Origin: an uncultured Thermoanaerobaculum sp.
GTDB taxonomy: Bacteria; Acidobacteriota; Thermoanaerobaculia; Thermoanaerobaculales; Thermoanaerobaculaceae
Direction of reading: 5' to 3'
NCBI GenBank assembly: GCA_937934115.1
Contig: CALHAH010000010.1
Span: 1-64,000 of the forward strand
Length of the DNA stretch: 64,000 nucleotides
Of this stretch, positions 51,262 to 60,402 are shown in pieces. The notes below the pieces were generated by a model that saw only the letters and a list, made by a program, of their open reading frames with translations, did not search any database and was not told the DNA's origin. How positions within the stretch are numbered: position 1 is the stretch's first letter; every line of letters starts with the position of its first letter. The translations under genes were made by a program, and so were the position numbers.

Positions 51262-52680
51262 ATGAAACGCTGGTGGGTGTTCCTGGGTGTTTTAGCCGCG
51301 GGAGCCGTGTGTCTGGGGCGGGTCGGTTTTGCAGAGCCACCTACCGTCATTTCCACGGCCGACGGGAGCCAAGCTTTATCCCTTACGGTTTACAACGTGG
51401 GCCGGGCCTTGGTACGGGACAGCCGCTCCGTGGCGTTACCGGGTGGGGTGGTGAAGCTGGAGTACCGAGACATTGCTGCCAAAGTGATGCCGCAAACCGT
51501 TGCCTTTATCGCCGACGACACCGTGGTCTTAGAGCAAAACTACGAGTACGACTTGCTTTCCCCGCAAACTCTTTTGGCCAAGTTCTTGGGCAGGGAAGTG
51601 ACCTTGGTGCGGGAGGAGCCACGTCTGGATGGTCCGGGAACGGTCCGCCAAGAAATTCGTGCCACGTTGCTATCCATGCAAGGCGGCACGGTGTGGCGGG
51701 TTGGCGATCGCATCGTGGCCAACCCAGCGTACCGCGAGCTGGTGTTTGACTCGGTGCCGCCGTACCTGCGGGAAAAACCCACGCTGGTTTGGCTTTTGCA
51801 AAGCCAAAAAGCGGGCCAACGCCCGGTGCAAGCTACCTACCTCACCGAAGGAATAACCTGGCGGGCCGACTACGTGTTGAGCCTTGACCAAAAGGGGGAA
51901 AAGGGTGCCTTTACCGGTTGGGTCACGCTTTCCAACAACTCCGGTGCATCCTATCCGCAAGCTCGTCTGCAGCTGGTGGCGGGGGAGGTGCACGTGGTGC
52001 GCGAAGACCGCACCAGGGAAAGGGTCTTTGCGGAACAAATGATGGCCAAGGCACCGCTCATGGCGGAAGAGGCCATTGGCGAGTATCACCTTTACACCTT
52101 GGAGCGCGCCACCACGATCCTGGATCGGCAGGATAAGCAGGTTGCCCTGTTGCAGGCTGCCGGGGTGAAGGCCGTCAAGCACTTTGTGGTTACCGGTTCT
52201 CCTCACTCCTTTTGGTCCCGCCAAGATCTCCACCGCGAGCCGGTGCGGGTGAAGCTGGAAGTGGCCAACACCGCTGCCAACGGCTTGGGCTTGCCGTTGC
52301 CAGCGGGGACCGTGCGCGTGTACCAACGGGATAGCCGCGGCGCCGAGCAGTTTATGGGCGAGGACCGCATCGAGCACACTCCCAAAGACGAAACCGTAAA
52401 GTTGGAAGTAGGTACCGCCTTCGACGTGGTGGCTGAGCGCGTGCAAACGGACTTTCGTTCTTTTGACAAGGTGACAGAAAGCGCATTTGAGGTTCGCCTG
52501 CGCAACCACAAGGACGAGCCCATCACCGTGGAGGTGGAGGAAAACATCGGGGGGGACTGGGAAATGTTGAGCCACTCCCACCCGTACCAAAAGCGCTCGG
52601 CGTTTGTGGTGGTGTTCTCGCTACCGGTGCCGGCGGGCGGGCAAGCCACGCTTGCCTACCGGGTAAGGGTGCGGCGCTAG
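51262..52680 (+). CDS. Secreted DUF4139-domain protein
   Basis: The protein has 472 residues with a signal peptide (VFLGVLAAGAVCLGRVGFAEPP). The rest is beta-rich with no membrane segments. ITWRADYVLSLD and the C-terminal DUF4139 region (LEVANTAANGLGLPLPAGTVRVYQRDSRGAEQFMGEDRIEHTPKDE) are recognisable. The function of the family is unknown; it occurs as periplasmic or surface proteins. The ATG at 51262 lies 5 bp after AGGAGG, 2 bp after the selD stop. It ends on a CTAG shared with the next, convergent gene. Confidence 0.85.
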   Translation: MKRWWVFLGVLAAGAVCLGRVGFAEPPTVISTADGSQALSLTVYNVGRALVRDSRSVALPGGVVKLEYRDIAAKVMPQTVAFIADDTVVLEQNYEYDLLSPQTLLAKFLGREVTLVREEPRLDGPGTVRQEIRATLLSMQGGTVWRVGDRIVANPAYRELVFDSVPPYLREKPTLVWLLQSQKAGQRPVQATYLTEGITWRADYVLSLDQKGEKGAFTGWVTLSNNSGASYPQARLQLVAGEVHVVREDRTRERVFAEQMMAKAPLMAEEAIGEYHLYTLERATTILDRQDKQVALLQAAGVKAVKHFVVTGSPHSFWSRQDLHREPVRVKLEVANTAANGLGLPLPAGTVRVYQRDSRGAEQFMGEDRIEHTPKDETVKLEVGTAFDVVAERVQTDFRSFDKVTESAFEVRLRNHKDEPITVEVEENIGGDWEMLSHSHPYQKRSAFVVVFSLPVPAGGQATLAYRVRVRR

Positions 52681-53828
52681 CGGGCCACGATCGCGGCGCA
52701 GTAAAAGCCGGGGTACAAGGCGAGGCATTGGTCAAGGGTCGAGGGGAGAAAGTTGACCTCGCAAAAACCCGCGGCTTGGAGGGCGTTTTGCCAGCCCACT
52801 GCGCACAAAAAGCCCGGTCGGGCACGAATCCCGTCCTGATTTTTGGCCTGTTGGTAGCTTTTGAGTAACAGGAACGGCAGCTCAATGTGCACCGGCGCGT
52901 CAAAGCTGGGGCGGATAAGCTCTCCCAGGACCAGAACTCCTGCGGGAGCAAGCAGCGTGCGCAAGCGCTTTAAAGCCACAACCGGGTCGCTGGCCAAGTG
53001 CACAACGTTCACCGCAAAAATGGCGTCAAAGCTCACGCCGGAAAGCCCTTGCTCCTCGGGGGTAAGCTCGATGTCGTAAGGTCGCGTCTCCAGCTGGCAA
53101 CCTTCGGGCAGAAGCTTGCGCACCAGGCGGCTGCCGCGGCGGAGAAAAGCCGGGTGCACCTCGGTGAAGACGTACAGTGACGGCGGTTTGTGGGCGTCTG
53201 CCAGTGCCTTGCAAGCCGCTTCGGCGGCGCTCCCACCGCCACCGCCCAGCTCCAAGATGCGCGCTTTCGCTCCCACGGCGCGGCACAAGGCCAAAGCTGC
53301 CAAGCTATTGCTGGGGGCGTAATGAATGTTTTCGTTGGAGAAGTAAGAAAACCAAAGATCCAGCTGGCTCAAAGAAAAGAGAACCTCTTCGCCGGTAATT
53401 TGGCCCGCCAGTACCTCCGGTAGTACGCGGGTGGCCAGCTTCTGCACTGCTAACGCCGCTTCCGCGCGCGGGCTTTCCGCCACCGCGCAAGCAAAGGAGG
53501 CCTCCAGGTCCACCCCCGGCACCCTTACGACCACAGGGGCCTTTAGGTCTCGGTTGGCGGCGAAACCGTAAAGGTGCAAACAGTCGAAAAGCCAGCGAAC
53601 CAACGCCAAACCGTGGTGGGAGTAGCCCCGGGAGCGGACGAGATCCTCGGGTGTCCCGCCAAAACCTTCCAGGGCCAGCTGATGGACCAAGAACCGCAAG
53701 CAGTCTCCCACGAAAGCGTCCACGACCTCACAACTCTTCGTGAACTCTTCGCTGAAAACCTCTTTGGGCACATCCTGCAGGAGGGCGTCCAATTCCGAGC
53801 GGGGTATGCGATGGGGGAGCCGGCTCAC
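52677..53828 (-). CDS. SAM-dependent methyltransferase (PKS-type/Methyltransf_12)
   Basis: The protein has 383 residues. The N-terminal ~165 residues are helical with no recognised family. The SAM motif ARILELGGGGGSAAEAACKAL and the following region (YVFTEVHPAFLRRGSRLV, FDAIFAVNVVHLASDPVVALKRL) are typical of methyltransferases associated with polyketide-like C-methylation. Substrate unknown. The GTG start overlaps the dus stop (GTGA), so it is translationally coupled to dus. Confidence 0.85.
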   Translation of the reverse strand: MSRLPHRIPRSELDALLQDVPKEVFSEEFTKSCEVVDAFVGDCLRFLVHQLALEGFGGTPEDLVRSRGYSHHGLALVRWLFDCLHLYGFAANRDLKAPVVVRVPGVDLEASFACAVAESPRAEAALAVQKLATRVLPEVLAGQITGEEVLFSLSQLDLWFSYFSNENIHYAPSNSLAALALCRAVGAKARILELGGGGGSAAEAACKALADAHKPPSLYVFTEVHPAFLRRGSRLVRKLLPEGCQLETRPYDIELTPEEQGLSGVSFDAIFAVNVVHLASDPVVALKRLRTLLAPAGVLVLGELIRPSFDAPVHIELPFLLLKSYQQAKNQDGIRARPGFLCAVGWQNALQAAGFCEVNFLPSTLDQCLALYPGFYCAAIVAR

Positions 53829-54799
53829 GCCCCCTCCATTTGCGCGGCAAAAAAAGCGTCCACCGAAGCCATGATCTCCTCAGGCTTTTGCAGCTGGGAA
53901 AGCTGGCACCGCAACTGGCGGCCATGGGGGAGGCCGTGCGTGTACCAGCCCACGAAGGTCTTCAACTTGTGAAGTGCCGTTTTCTCGTCTTCCCGTGTCA
54001 GCACCCACGAGAAATGCTGGCGCATGAGGGCATACCTATCTGCCAGTGTTGGTTGGTGGGGTTGTCGGCCGGAGAGCAGGTCGGCAGTTTGTCGGAAGAT
54101 CCACGGGTTGAGCAAGGCGGCGCGCCCGATCATCACGCCGTCACATCCGGTTTCCTGGAACATGCGGATGGCATCCTCGGGTGTTTTCACGTCGCCGTTG
54201 CCGATCACAGGGATAGAAACGGACTCCTTTAGGCGGGCAATGGCACTCCAATCCGCTTGCCCCGAAAACATTTGCGTAGCGGTTCGCGGATGAAGGGTAA
54301 TGGCGTTTACCCCCTCGGCCTCGAACATGCGTCCCAGTTCCAGGTAGGTGAGCCGATCTGCACGTAACCCCAGCCGGAACTTCACGGTAAGCGGTATGCG
54401 TAGGCGCTTACGAACCTCGTGAACGATGCGGCGAGCAAGGTGAGGGTCGCCGGTGAGGGCCGCACCCGCGCAACCTTTGAGCACCTTGTTGGCGGGGCAT
54501 CCCATGTTGATGTCGCACACATCGGCCCCCATAGCTTCTACCTGCGCGGCTGCTTCCGCCATGGTGTGCGGATCTGAACCGTAAATTTGAATGGCCATGG
54601 GGCGTTCTTCCTCCACGAAGTGGAGCATGCGGAGGGTGCTAGGTTTTTCCTTAAGCAGGCCCACAGCCGAGATAAATTCCATGCTGACCAAACCGCAACC
54701 CCCCAGCCTGCGAACTAAAAGGCGAAAGTCACGGTCCGTAATGCCCGCCATGGGCGCCAGCAGCAACGGCGGTTCAACGGAAAGCGCGCCAATCCACAT
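53825..54799 (-). CDS. dus: tRNA-dihydrouridine synthase
   Basis: The protein has 324 residues. LLLAPMAGITDRDFRLLVRRLGG (FMN-binding start), DINMGCPANKVLKGCAGAALTGDP with the catalytic Cys, TVKFRLGL, ITLHPRTATQMFSGQADW and VIGNGDVKTPEDA are the Dus/NifR3 signature. It reduces uridine to dihydrouridine in tRNA. The ATG at 54799 begins the conserved domain; an open frame to 55072 overlaps the divergent SDR gene and is Pro-rich, so it is rejected. Confidence 0.95.
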   Translation of the reverse strand: MWIGALSVEPPLLLAPMAGITDRDFRLLVRRLGGCGLVSMEFISAVGLLKEKPSTLRMLHFVEEERPMAIQIYGSDPHTMAEAAAQVEAMGADVCDINMGCPANKVLKGCAGAALTGDPHLARRIVHEVRKRLRIPLTVKFRLGLRADRLTYLELGRMFEAEGVNAITLHPRTATQMFSGQADWSAIARLKESVSIPVIGNGDVKTPEDAIRMFQETGCDGVMIGRAALLNPWIFRQTADLLSGRQPHQPTLADRYALMRQHFSWVLTREDEKTALHKLKTFVGWYTHGLPHGRQLRCQLSQLQKPEEIMASVDAFFAAQMEGA

Positions 54800-54840
54800 C
54801 GCCGTTGAATATAACAGAGGCGCTGTGCGAAGATTCCACC
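54800..54840. promoter_or_regulatory. Short divergent promoter region between dus and an SDR gene
   Basis: Only 41 bp separate the two starts. The AT-rich TTGAATATAAC near 54804-54814 offers -10-like hexamers on both strands (TATAAC on plus, TATATT on minus). No clear -35 elements are seen, and the plus-strand -35 would fall inside dus. Confidence 0.35.
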
Positions 54841-55635
54841 ATGCGCATAGGAAGCGTTGGTGTTCTCGTGACCGGCGCAAGCCGCGGCATTGGCAAGGCT
54901 TTGGCGTTGGAGCTGGCCGTTCGCCGCTGCCAGGTTGCGTTGGTGAGCCGCAACGTGGACGAGCTTGAACTGGTGGCGCGCGAGGTAAGGGACTTGGGCG
55001 GCCAAGCGGCGGTGTTGCTGGCGGATGTGGCAGACCCTGAAGCCATGGAGGAGGTAGCACGGCAAGCCGCATCGCGGGTGGGCGGCTTGCAGGTGGTGAT
55101 TGCCAATGCGGGGGTAGGCTTTCATGGGGAAAGTGACGTGCCGCCTGCGGCGGAGGTAGCGCGAGTGCTCTCGGTGAATTTCTTGGGCGTGGTCAACACC
55201 ATCCGCGCCACCGCTCCTTATCTGCGAGCTGAAGGTTCCTCCGCCATCGGGGTGGTGAGCTCGCTTTCCGCCCTCATCCCTTACCGCGGCGGAGGCGTGT
55301 ATGCTGGAAGCAAGGCTGCTGTTTGCGCGTACCTTTCCTGTCTCAGGCTGGAGCTGCGGGGTAGCGGCGTAACTGTGGGCTGGGTTTGCCCTGGCCCCGT
55401 GGCCACCGGCATGATCGTGGACGGCGTGCCCCATCAGAAGCTTCCCCCTTTGGCTCGGCTTGCTGTTCCCATTTTGACACCAGAAAAAGTGGCAAAAACC
55501 CTACTGCGGGTTTTAGAGAGGGGGGGAGGAGGTAAGGTCATTCCCTGGCAGGCCGCCTTTTTTGCCAGCTTCTACCGCCATTTCCCGCGGTTAGCCGAAA
55601 CTCTTTTGCACATTACCGGTGCTGGGAGCACGTAG
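54841..55635 (+). CDS. Short-chain dehydrogenase/reductase
   Basis: The protein has 264 residues. The cofactor motif VTGASRGIGKALALELA is present and NAGVGF is the NNAG-type motif. The catalytic Ser in VVSSLSA and the Y-x3-K in VYAGSKAA are present, followed by CPGPVATGM. The C-terminus HITGAG is short and hydrophobic. NADP(H) is probable; substrate unknown. The start at 54841 has no strong ribosome site but fits the fold. Confidence 0.9.
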   Translation: MRIGSVGVLVTGASRGIGKALALELAVRRCQVALVSRNVDELELVAREVRDLGGQAAVLLADVADPEAMEEVARQAASRVGGLQVVIANAGVGFHGESDVPPAAEVARVLSVNFLGVVNTIRATAPYLRAEGSSAIGVVSSLSALIPYRGGGVYAGSKAAVCAYLSCLRLELRGSGVTVGWVCPGPVATGMIVDGVPHQKLPPLARLAVPILTPEKVAKTLLRVLERGGGGKVIPWQAAFFASFYRHFPRLAETLLHITGAGST

Positions 55636-55703
55636 TATGGCTCGAAACGTAACACTTTCAGGTGTCCTTGCCGAATTTAGGCCTTTTTGCGACGTGGGCG
55701 GAC

Positions 55704-55731
55704 TTGCGCCACACGAGGCATTCGTGATAAA
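55704..55731 (+). promoter_or_regulatory. Possible sigma-70-type promoter for the FHA gene
   Basis: TTGCGC (55704-55709) and GATAAA (55726-55731) are separated by 16 bp, 32 bp before the ATG of the FHA gene. Both hexamers deviate from consensus, so this is a weak call. Confidence 0.3.
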
Positions 55732-55763
55732 AGAACACAGAGCGATGAACGGAGGGCACCAAA

Positions 55764-57572
55764 ATGCTCTTGCTTTCAGTTGAAGCGGAAAACGGGGCCA
55801 CTCTCACGTACCGTTTGCAGAAGAGCCGCATTGCCGTGGGTTCGGCGCCCAGTAACGACGTGGTGGTTACGGGTCCTGGTGTGGGTGATCGCCATTTGAT
55901 CATTCAACGTAGCGGCGACGCCTTTACCTTTGTTACCGCCGAGCGGCAGACAGTGGTTTTGAACGGTGAGCGGCGGTCCCGGGGTGTTCTGAACCCAGGG
56001 GACCGGCTGCGCGTGGGAGCGGTAACCCTCATTTTTCGGGGTATGGTGGGTGGCGAATTGGCCTTAAGCGAGGACGAGCCTCCGCGACCGCCAAAAACCT
56101 CAGTGCCCTCCACCGCTGAATCGGTTCTCGTGCGGCCCGAGCCCGGAGGGTTTTCCCAAGCTCGCCTGCGCCTTTTGGAGCTGTTTGCCCAAAACCGCCC
56201 GGATCGCACCCATCAGCTCATAGGCATTCTGCGCGAGGCCTTAGGGGAGGCGGAGTTTGCCTTGGTCATTCCACGAGAAGGTGGGGGACCGGCAGCAGAA
56301 GGCGCGGTGCTTGCCTCTTTGTGGAGTGGTGAGCTGCCGCAGGTACCGGCTTCAGTGCTTCGAGAGCTTGCCGCTCCTGGGAAGTTCGTGATTCAAGGCG
56401 GTGCCAAGGACGGCGGCACGGCCTTCGTGGCTGTGCGTACGCCGGCGGGTTCTCTCGTGGCCTTGGTGCTCGCCCGACCGGTGGGTGCCCTGGGCGATGA
56501 GGGGGTGGCGCTGGTAGCAGAAGCGGCGCGCCTTTTGGGCCTCTTTTGGGAGCAGGTGGAGCGCTTGGATGCAAGCTTTTCCAGCTGGGAGCTGGAGGCC
56601 CGGCATCGCCTCGAGGCTTTGCTTCCGGGCACCTCACAAGCCATCCAGGTGCTGCGGGATGGTCTTCTGCAAGCGGCCCGTGGTCTGGAGCCGGTGTTAA
56701 TTTGTGGCGCTCCCGGATCCGGGCGTACGGAAACTGCTCGCATCTTAGCTACTCTCGGGCCAGTAGCGGGGCGTCGGGTGGTGATCTTTGAGGGGCGCGA
56801 TGCTCCTTTGGACGTCCTGCGGCAAGAGCTTTTTGGTCCTGCGGGCAAGCCCACCTTTACGGGTAGTATGGGTGGCTTGGTGGGTGAGGCTCGGGGCGGG
56901 CTGTTGGTGGTTCGCAACGTGGAGCTACTTCCTGAACCCGTGCAAACGGAGTTGGTGGGTGTTGTTAAAACCCAAAGCCAGCAGCCTCTCTCTTCCACAA
57001 CCACCCGTTGGGTGGTGACCTGCGGTGAAGACCCCTTGGCTTTGGTGCAGCAGGGCAAGTTTTTATCGGCTTTGTTCATGGTGTTTTCCTCGAGAATGCT
57101 ACGGGTGCCGCGGCTGGAGGAACGAAGGGAAGACTTGCCTTTAATTGTCGCTTCCCTGTTGCGGCGGGTGGCGGCGGAGCAGGGGAAAAACGTCCGTGGC
57201 ATCACCGTGGAGTGCTTGAACACGCTTCTATCCCGGCCTTTTCCTGGGCAAATGGCCGAGCTCGTGGGAGAGTTGCGACGGTTGACGGCAGCCACCGCCG
57301 ATGGGGACATGGTGCGCTGCGATGAGCACGTGACTATGGGAGCCGCCAAGAGCGCTGGGGTTGAAGGTGCCGAGATCTTGCTTGCGGACAACCTTAAAGA
57401 GGTGGTACCCAAGGTGGAGCAGCTCATCATTGACCGTGTCATGCGCAGGGTCAAGGGCAATCAATCCAAAGGCGCGAGGATACTGGGAATTTCCCGTGGT
57501 GCGCTGATCGCCAAGCTTAAGGAGTACAACATCCCTGACTACCGTTACCTCAGACGACGGCGGGCAATTTAA
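55764..57572 (+). CDS. FHA-domain protein with degenerate sigma-54-activator AAA domain and Fis-type HTH
   Basis: The protein has 602 residues. Residues 1-95 form an FHA phosphopeptide-binding domain (VGSAPSNDVVV, GDRHLIIQ), although the usual RxxxS of FHA reads GS and GDRH. A GAF-like region (about 130-280) and an AAA+ domain of the NtrC type (about 285-520) follow. Within it the P-loop reads GAPGSGRT (Lys to Arg321), GAFTGA reads PTFTGS and Walker B GTLFLDE reads GGLLVVRN. The C-terminal Fis HTH (MRRVKGNQSKGARILGISRGALIAKL) is intact. It likely binds DNA and phosphopeptides but not as an ordinary ATP-driven sigma-54 activator. GGAGGG lies upstream of the ATG. Confidence 0.9.
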   Translation: MLLLSVEAENGATLTYRLQKSRIAVGSAPSNDVVVTGPGVGDRHLIIQRSGDAFTFVTAERQTVVLNGERRSRGVLNPGDRLRVGAVTLIFRGMVGGELALSEDEPPRPPKTSVPSTAESVLVRPEPGGFSQARLRLLELFAQNRPDRTHQLIGILREALGEAEFALVIPREGGGPAAEGAVLASLWSGELPQVPASVLRELAAPGKFVIQGGAKDGGTAFVAVRTPAGSLVALVLARPVGALGDEGVALVAEAARLLGLFWEQVERLDASFSSWELEARHRLEALLPGTSQAIQVLRDGLLQAARGLEPVLICGAPGSGRTETARILATLGPVAGRRVVIFEGRDAPLDVLRQELFGPAGKPTFTGSMGGLVGEARGGLLVVRNVELLPEPVQTELVGVVKTQSQQPLSSTTTRWVVTCGEDPLALVQQGKFLSALFMVFSSRMLRVPRLEERREDLPLIVASLLRRVAAEQGKNVRGITVECLNTLLSRPFPGQMAELVGELRRLTAATADGDMVRCDEHVTMGAAKSAGVEGAEILLADNLKEVVPKVEQLIIDRVMRRVKGNQSKGARILGISRGALIAKLKEYNIPDYRYLRRRRAI

Positions 57573-57578
57573 AGCGCA

Positions 57579-57977
57579 TTAGGCCTTTTCCAAAGCAAAA
57601 GCCGCAGGCAAAAGCTGGCGAAGGGAGCGCACCTCCGTTTCAGCGTTTGTCTTTTGCGTCACCACCAAAAGGTCTTGGTTGAACTCGGCGAGGACCTGTC
57701 GGCACGCACCGCAGGGCAAGAGGTCGTGTTGGTTGCCCACGATGGCCACCGCCACTGGCCGGGCGCCTGCCAACACGGCCGCAGCCACGGCGTTACGTTC
57801 AGCGCAAACGGTTAAGCCAAAGGAGGCGTTTTCCACATTGCAGCCCGTAAACACTCTCCCGTCTTCGGCCAAGATGGCAGCGCCTACCGGGAAACGGGAG
57901 TAGGGGGCATAGGCCTTGCTTTTGGCTTCTGAAGCTTTTTCAATGAGTTGGCGGATCACAACCGGTGCCAGTTTCAT
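57579..57977 (-). CDS. cdd: Cytidine deaminase
   Basis: The protein has 132 residues, the tetrameric zinc form. [13 protein letters not shown] is the opening motif; [19 protein letters not shown] and [14 protein letters not shown] supply the Cys zinc ligands and the catalytic Glu. It deaminates cytidine and deoxycytidine in pyrimidine salvage, complementing the pyr genes. The ATG at 57977 has GGAGG unusually close to it; the longer frame to 58049 is not supported. Divergent from icd. Confidence 0.95.
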   Translation of the reverse strand: MKLAPVVIRQLIEKASEAKSKAYAPYSRFPVGAAILAEDGRVFTGCNVENASFGLTVCAERNAVAAAVLAGARPVAVAIVGNQHDLLPCGACRQVLAEFNQDLLVVTQKTNAETEVRSLRQLLPAAFALEKA

Positions 57978-58091
57978 GCCTCCAAGATACCGCCTGTGGC
58001 TCCGCGGGTCCAGCTTTGTGCCTGTGAAATCTTGACCAAAATCTGGCAAACGTGTAACCTCCCGGCGGCAGGAAGTGCCAGGGAGGGTACG

Positions 58092-59336
58092 ATGGGACTT
58101 GAAAATCTCAAAATCCCAGAGTGGGGAGAGAGGATTGGTTGGGACGGGCAGAAGATCTTAGTGCCCGACAGGCCCATCATTCCTTTCATCGAAGGCGACG
58201 GCACCGGGCCGGATATCTGGCGTGCCAGCAAGCGGGTGCTGGATGCCGCGGTGGAAAAGGCTTACGGTGGGCAACGCCAGATTGCTTGGGTGGAGGTTTT
58301 GGCAGGGGAGAAGGCGTTCCACATTACCGGGAACTGGCTCCCTGACGAAACCGTTGAGGCCATTCAGTACTTCCGCGTGGCCATCAAGGGACCCTTGACC
58401 ACGCCGGTGGGTGGGGGCATCCGCTCCCTGAACGTGACCCTGCGCCAGGTGCTGGATCTTTACGCCTGCGTGCGCCCGGTGCGCTGGATTCCAGGGGTAC
58501 CTTCGCCGGTAAAGCGGCCGCAGGACGTGAACATGGTGATCTTTCGGGAAAACACCGAGGACGTATACGCCGGTATTGAGTGGCCCTCGGGCTCGGCGGA
58601 GGCAGAGAAGATTCGCCAGTTCATCGAGCGTGAGCTGGGGAAGAAAATTAGGCCGGAATCAGGGATTGGCGTCAAGCCCATTTCTCCCTTTGGCTCCAAG
58701 CGCTTGGTGGCTAAAGCCATCCGCTACGCTTTGGCAAACGGTCGTGATTCGGTGACGTTGGTCCACAAGGGCAACATCATGAAGTACACGGAAGGGGCTT
58801 TCCGGGACTGGGGTTACCAAGTGGCCAAGGAGCAGTTCGCCGATGTGGTGGTGACCGAGGAGGAGCTTTACAGCACCTACAACGGCCAACTCCCGCAAGG
58901 GAAGAAGGTCGTGATCAAAGACCGCATCGCCGATTCCATGTTCCAACAGGTCCTGCTGCGCCCGTCCGAGTACTCAGTCATTGCCACCCCCAACCTCAAC
59001 GGGGACTACCTCTCGGATGCCTTGGCAGCACAAGTAGGTGGACTGGGCATGGCCCCTGGATCCAACCAAGGTGATGAGCACGCGGTATTTGAAGCCACTC
59101 ACGGCACCGCCCCCAAGTACGCAGGTCAAGACAAGGTGAACCCCGGGTCGCTGATCCTATCCGGCGAGATGATGCTTCGTTACCTGGGATGGAGCGAAGC
59201 CGCTGACCTGGTGGTGAAAGGGCTGGAAAAGGCGGTGGCGGACAAGCAGGTTACTTATGACCTGCATCGTCAAATGGAAGGGGCCACCCTCGTTTCCTGC
59301 TCCGGTTTTGGGGAAGCCATCGTTGCTCGAATGTAG
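58092..59336 (+). CDS. icd: NADP-dependent isocitrate dehydrogenase
   Basis: The protein has 414 residues, the E. coli-type length. [17 protein letters not shown], the Ser in [26 protein letters not shown] (the phosphorylation site in enteric Icd), [14 protein letters not shown] and [17 protein letters not shown] are seen. The KY pair in that last motif contacts the NADP 2'-phosphate in E. coli, so NADP use is likely. It oxidises isocitrate to 2-oxoglutarate. GGGAGGG lies upstream of the ATG at 58092. Terminator at 59402. Confidence 0.97.
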   Translation: MGLENLKIPEWGERIGWDGQKILVPDRPIIPFIEGDGTGPDIWRASKRVLDAAVEKAYGGQRQIAWVEVLAGEKAFHITGNWLPDETVEAIQYFRVAIKGPLTTPVGGGIRSLNVTLRQVLDLYACVRPVRWIPGVPSPVKRPQDVNMVIFRENTEDVYAGIEWPSGSAEAEKIRQFIERELGKKIRPESGIGVKPISPFGSKRLVAKAIRYALANGRDSVTLVHKGNIMKYTEGAFRDWGYQVAKEQFADVVVTEEELYSTYNGQLPQGKKVVIKDRIADSMFQQVLLRPSEYSVIATPNLNGDYLSDALAAQVGGLGMAPGSNQGDEHAVFEATHGTAPKYAGQDKVNPGSLILSGEMMLRYLGWSEAADLVVKGLEKAVADKQVTYDLHRQMEGATLVSCSGFGEAIVARM

Positions 59337-59401
59337 GGCTGGTTTCTGCCAGGAAAGCGCATAAGCTGGTACCGGATGGTTTCTTTTGGGGATGGGCTCA
59401 T

Positions 59402-59435
59402 CGGGGCGCACGGCGTGCGCCCCGAGGCTTTTTCT
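59402..59435 (+). terminator. Rho-independent terminator after icd
   Basis: A 10-bp perfect stem (CGGGGCGCAC at 59402-59411 with GTGCGCCCCG at 59415-59424) has a GGC loop and is followed by AGGCTTTTTCT. It is 66 bp past the icd stop. Confidence 0.9.
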
Positions 59436-59532
59436 CCTGCCATGTCTTTGAGGCACAACAGGGCGAGCCCTGACAAGGGGGAGCCAAAACCTCAAGCCTT
59501 GTGCCTCCCCTATGATGGGAGTGGAGGGTTTC

Positions 59533-60402
59533 ATGCTTGAGCTTGCGCGACCGAAAATTTCCGCAGTCATCACGACCTTCAACGAGGAGCGAAACATTGG
59601 CGACTGCATTGAATCGCTCCTCTGGTGTGATGAGATCGTGGTGGTGGATTCTTTTTCCACTGATCGCACGCCGGAAATTGCCAAGTCCTACCAGAAGGTG
59701 CGCTTTTTGCAAAGGCCTTATTATGGTTCGGCATCACAAAAGAACTGGGCCATGGATCAAACGCAGTACGAATGGATCCTGATCCTGGATGCCGACGAGC
59801 GCTGCACGCCTGAGCTGCAAGCCGAAATTGAGGCGATTTTGGCTTCTGGACCAAAATACGAGGCTTTCACCATCAAGCGACGGGTGTACTTCATGGATCG
59901 GGTCATCCGGTTCTCCGGCTGGCAGCACGACCGGGTGGTGCGGCTGGTGAAGCGCGGAGCTGGCCGCTACCCAAACCGTCGGGTACACGCTGACATGCAA
60001 ACCCGCGGGCCCGCTCCTGTCCTAAAGAATCCCATGCTCCACTTCATGATTGAGTCCTTCGAGCAGTACCTCCCGCGTATCATCAAGTACGGCTTCTGGG
60101 GAGCGGCGCAAGGGTGGAAAACAGGACGGAAATCTGGTTTTCTCGAGGTGTTTGGTCGCTCAGTTTGGCGCTTCATCCGCATGTACGTTTTCCAGCTGGG
60201 CTTTTTGGATGGCATGGCGGGTTTGGTGTTTTGCATGCTGCAGGCGTTCGGAACCTACCTTAAGTGGGCCATTCTTTGGGAGTGGCGGGTCAACGCCGCT
60301 CGCGGCCGCATGCCCAACCTCCCACCTTTCGACGAGGATGAAAAAGTTTGGGAGTGGAAGCCAGGTGAAGAAGGCGCTGCCGAGCAAAAGGTTCAGAGCT
60401 AG
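59533..60402 (+). CDS. GT2 glycosyltransferase, WaaE-like
   Basis: The protein has 289 residues. ISAVITTFNEERNIGDCIESLLWCDEIVVVDSFSTDRT is the GT2 nucleotide-sugar site, LILDADERCTPEL carries the DxD, and RRVYFMDRVIRFSGWQHDRVVRLVKRG is typical of the WaaE/KdtX glucosyltransferase branch of LPS core synthesis. A hydrophobic region (about 215-260) suggests peripheral membrane attachment. GGAGGG just upstream of the ATG at 59533 supports that start over the ATG at 59512. It ends on a CTAG shared with dsbD. Confidence 0.87.
   Translation: MLELARPKISAVITTFNEERNIGDCIESLLWCDEIVVVDSFSTDRTPEIAKSYQKVRFLQRPYYGSASQKNWAMDQTQYEWILILDADERCTPELQAEIEAILASGPKYEAFTIKRRVYFMDRVIRFSGWQHDRVVRLVKRGAGRYPNRRVHADMQTRGPAPVLKNPMLHFMIESFEQYLPRIIKYGFWGAAQGWKTGRKSGFLEVFGRSVWRFIRMYVFQLGFLDGMAGLVFCMLQAFGTYLKWAILWEWRVNAARGRMPNLPPFDEDEKVWEWKPGEEGAAEQKVQS

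Noticed and set aside
53825-55072. Longer dus start at 55072
   Set aside because: The additional 91 residues are Pro/Arg-rich, lie over the divergent SDR gene and have no family support.
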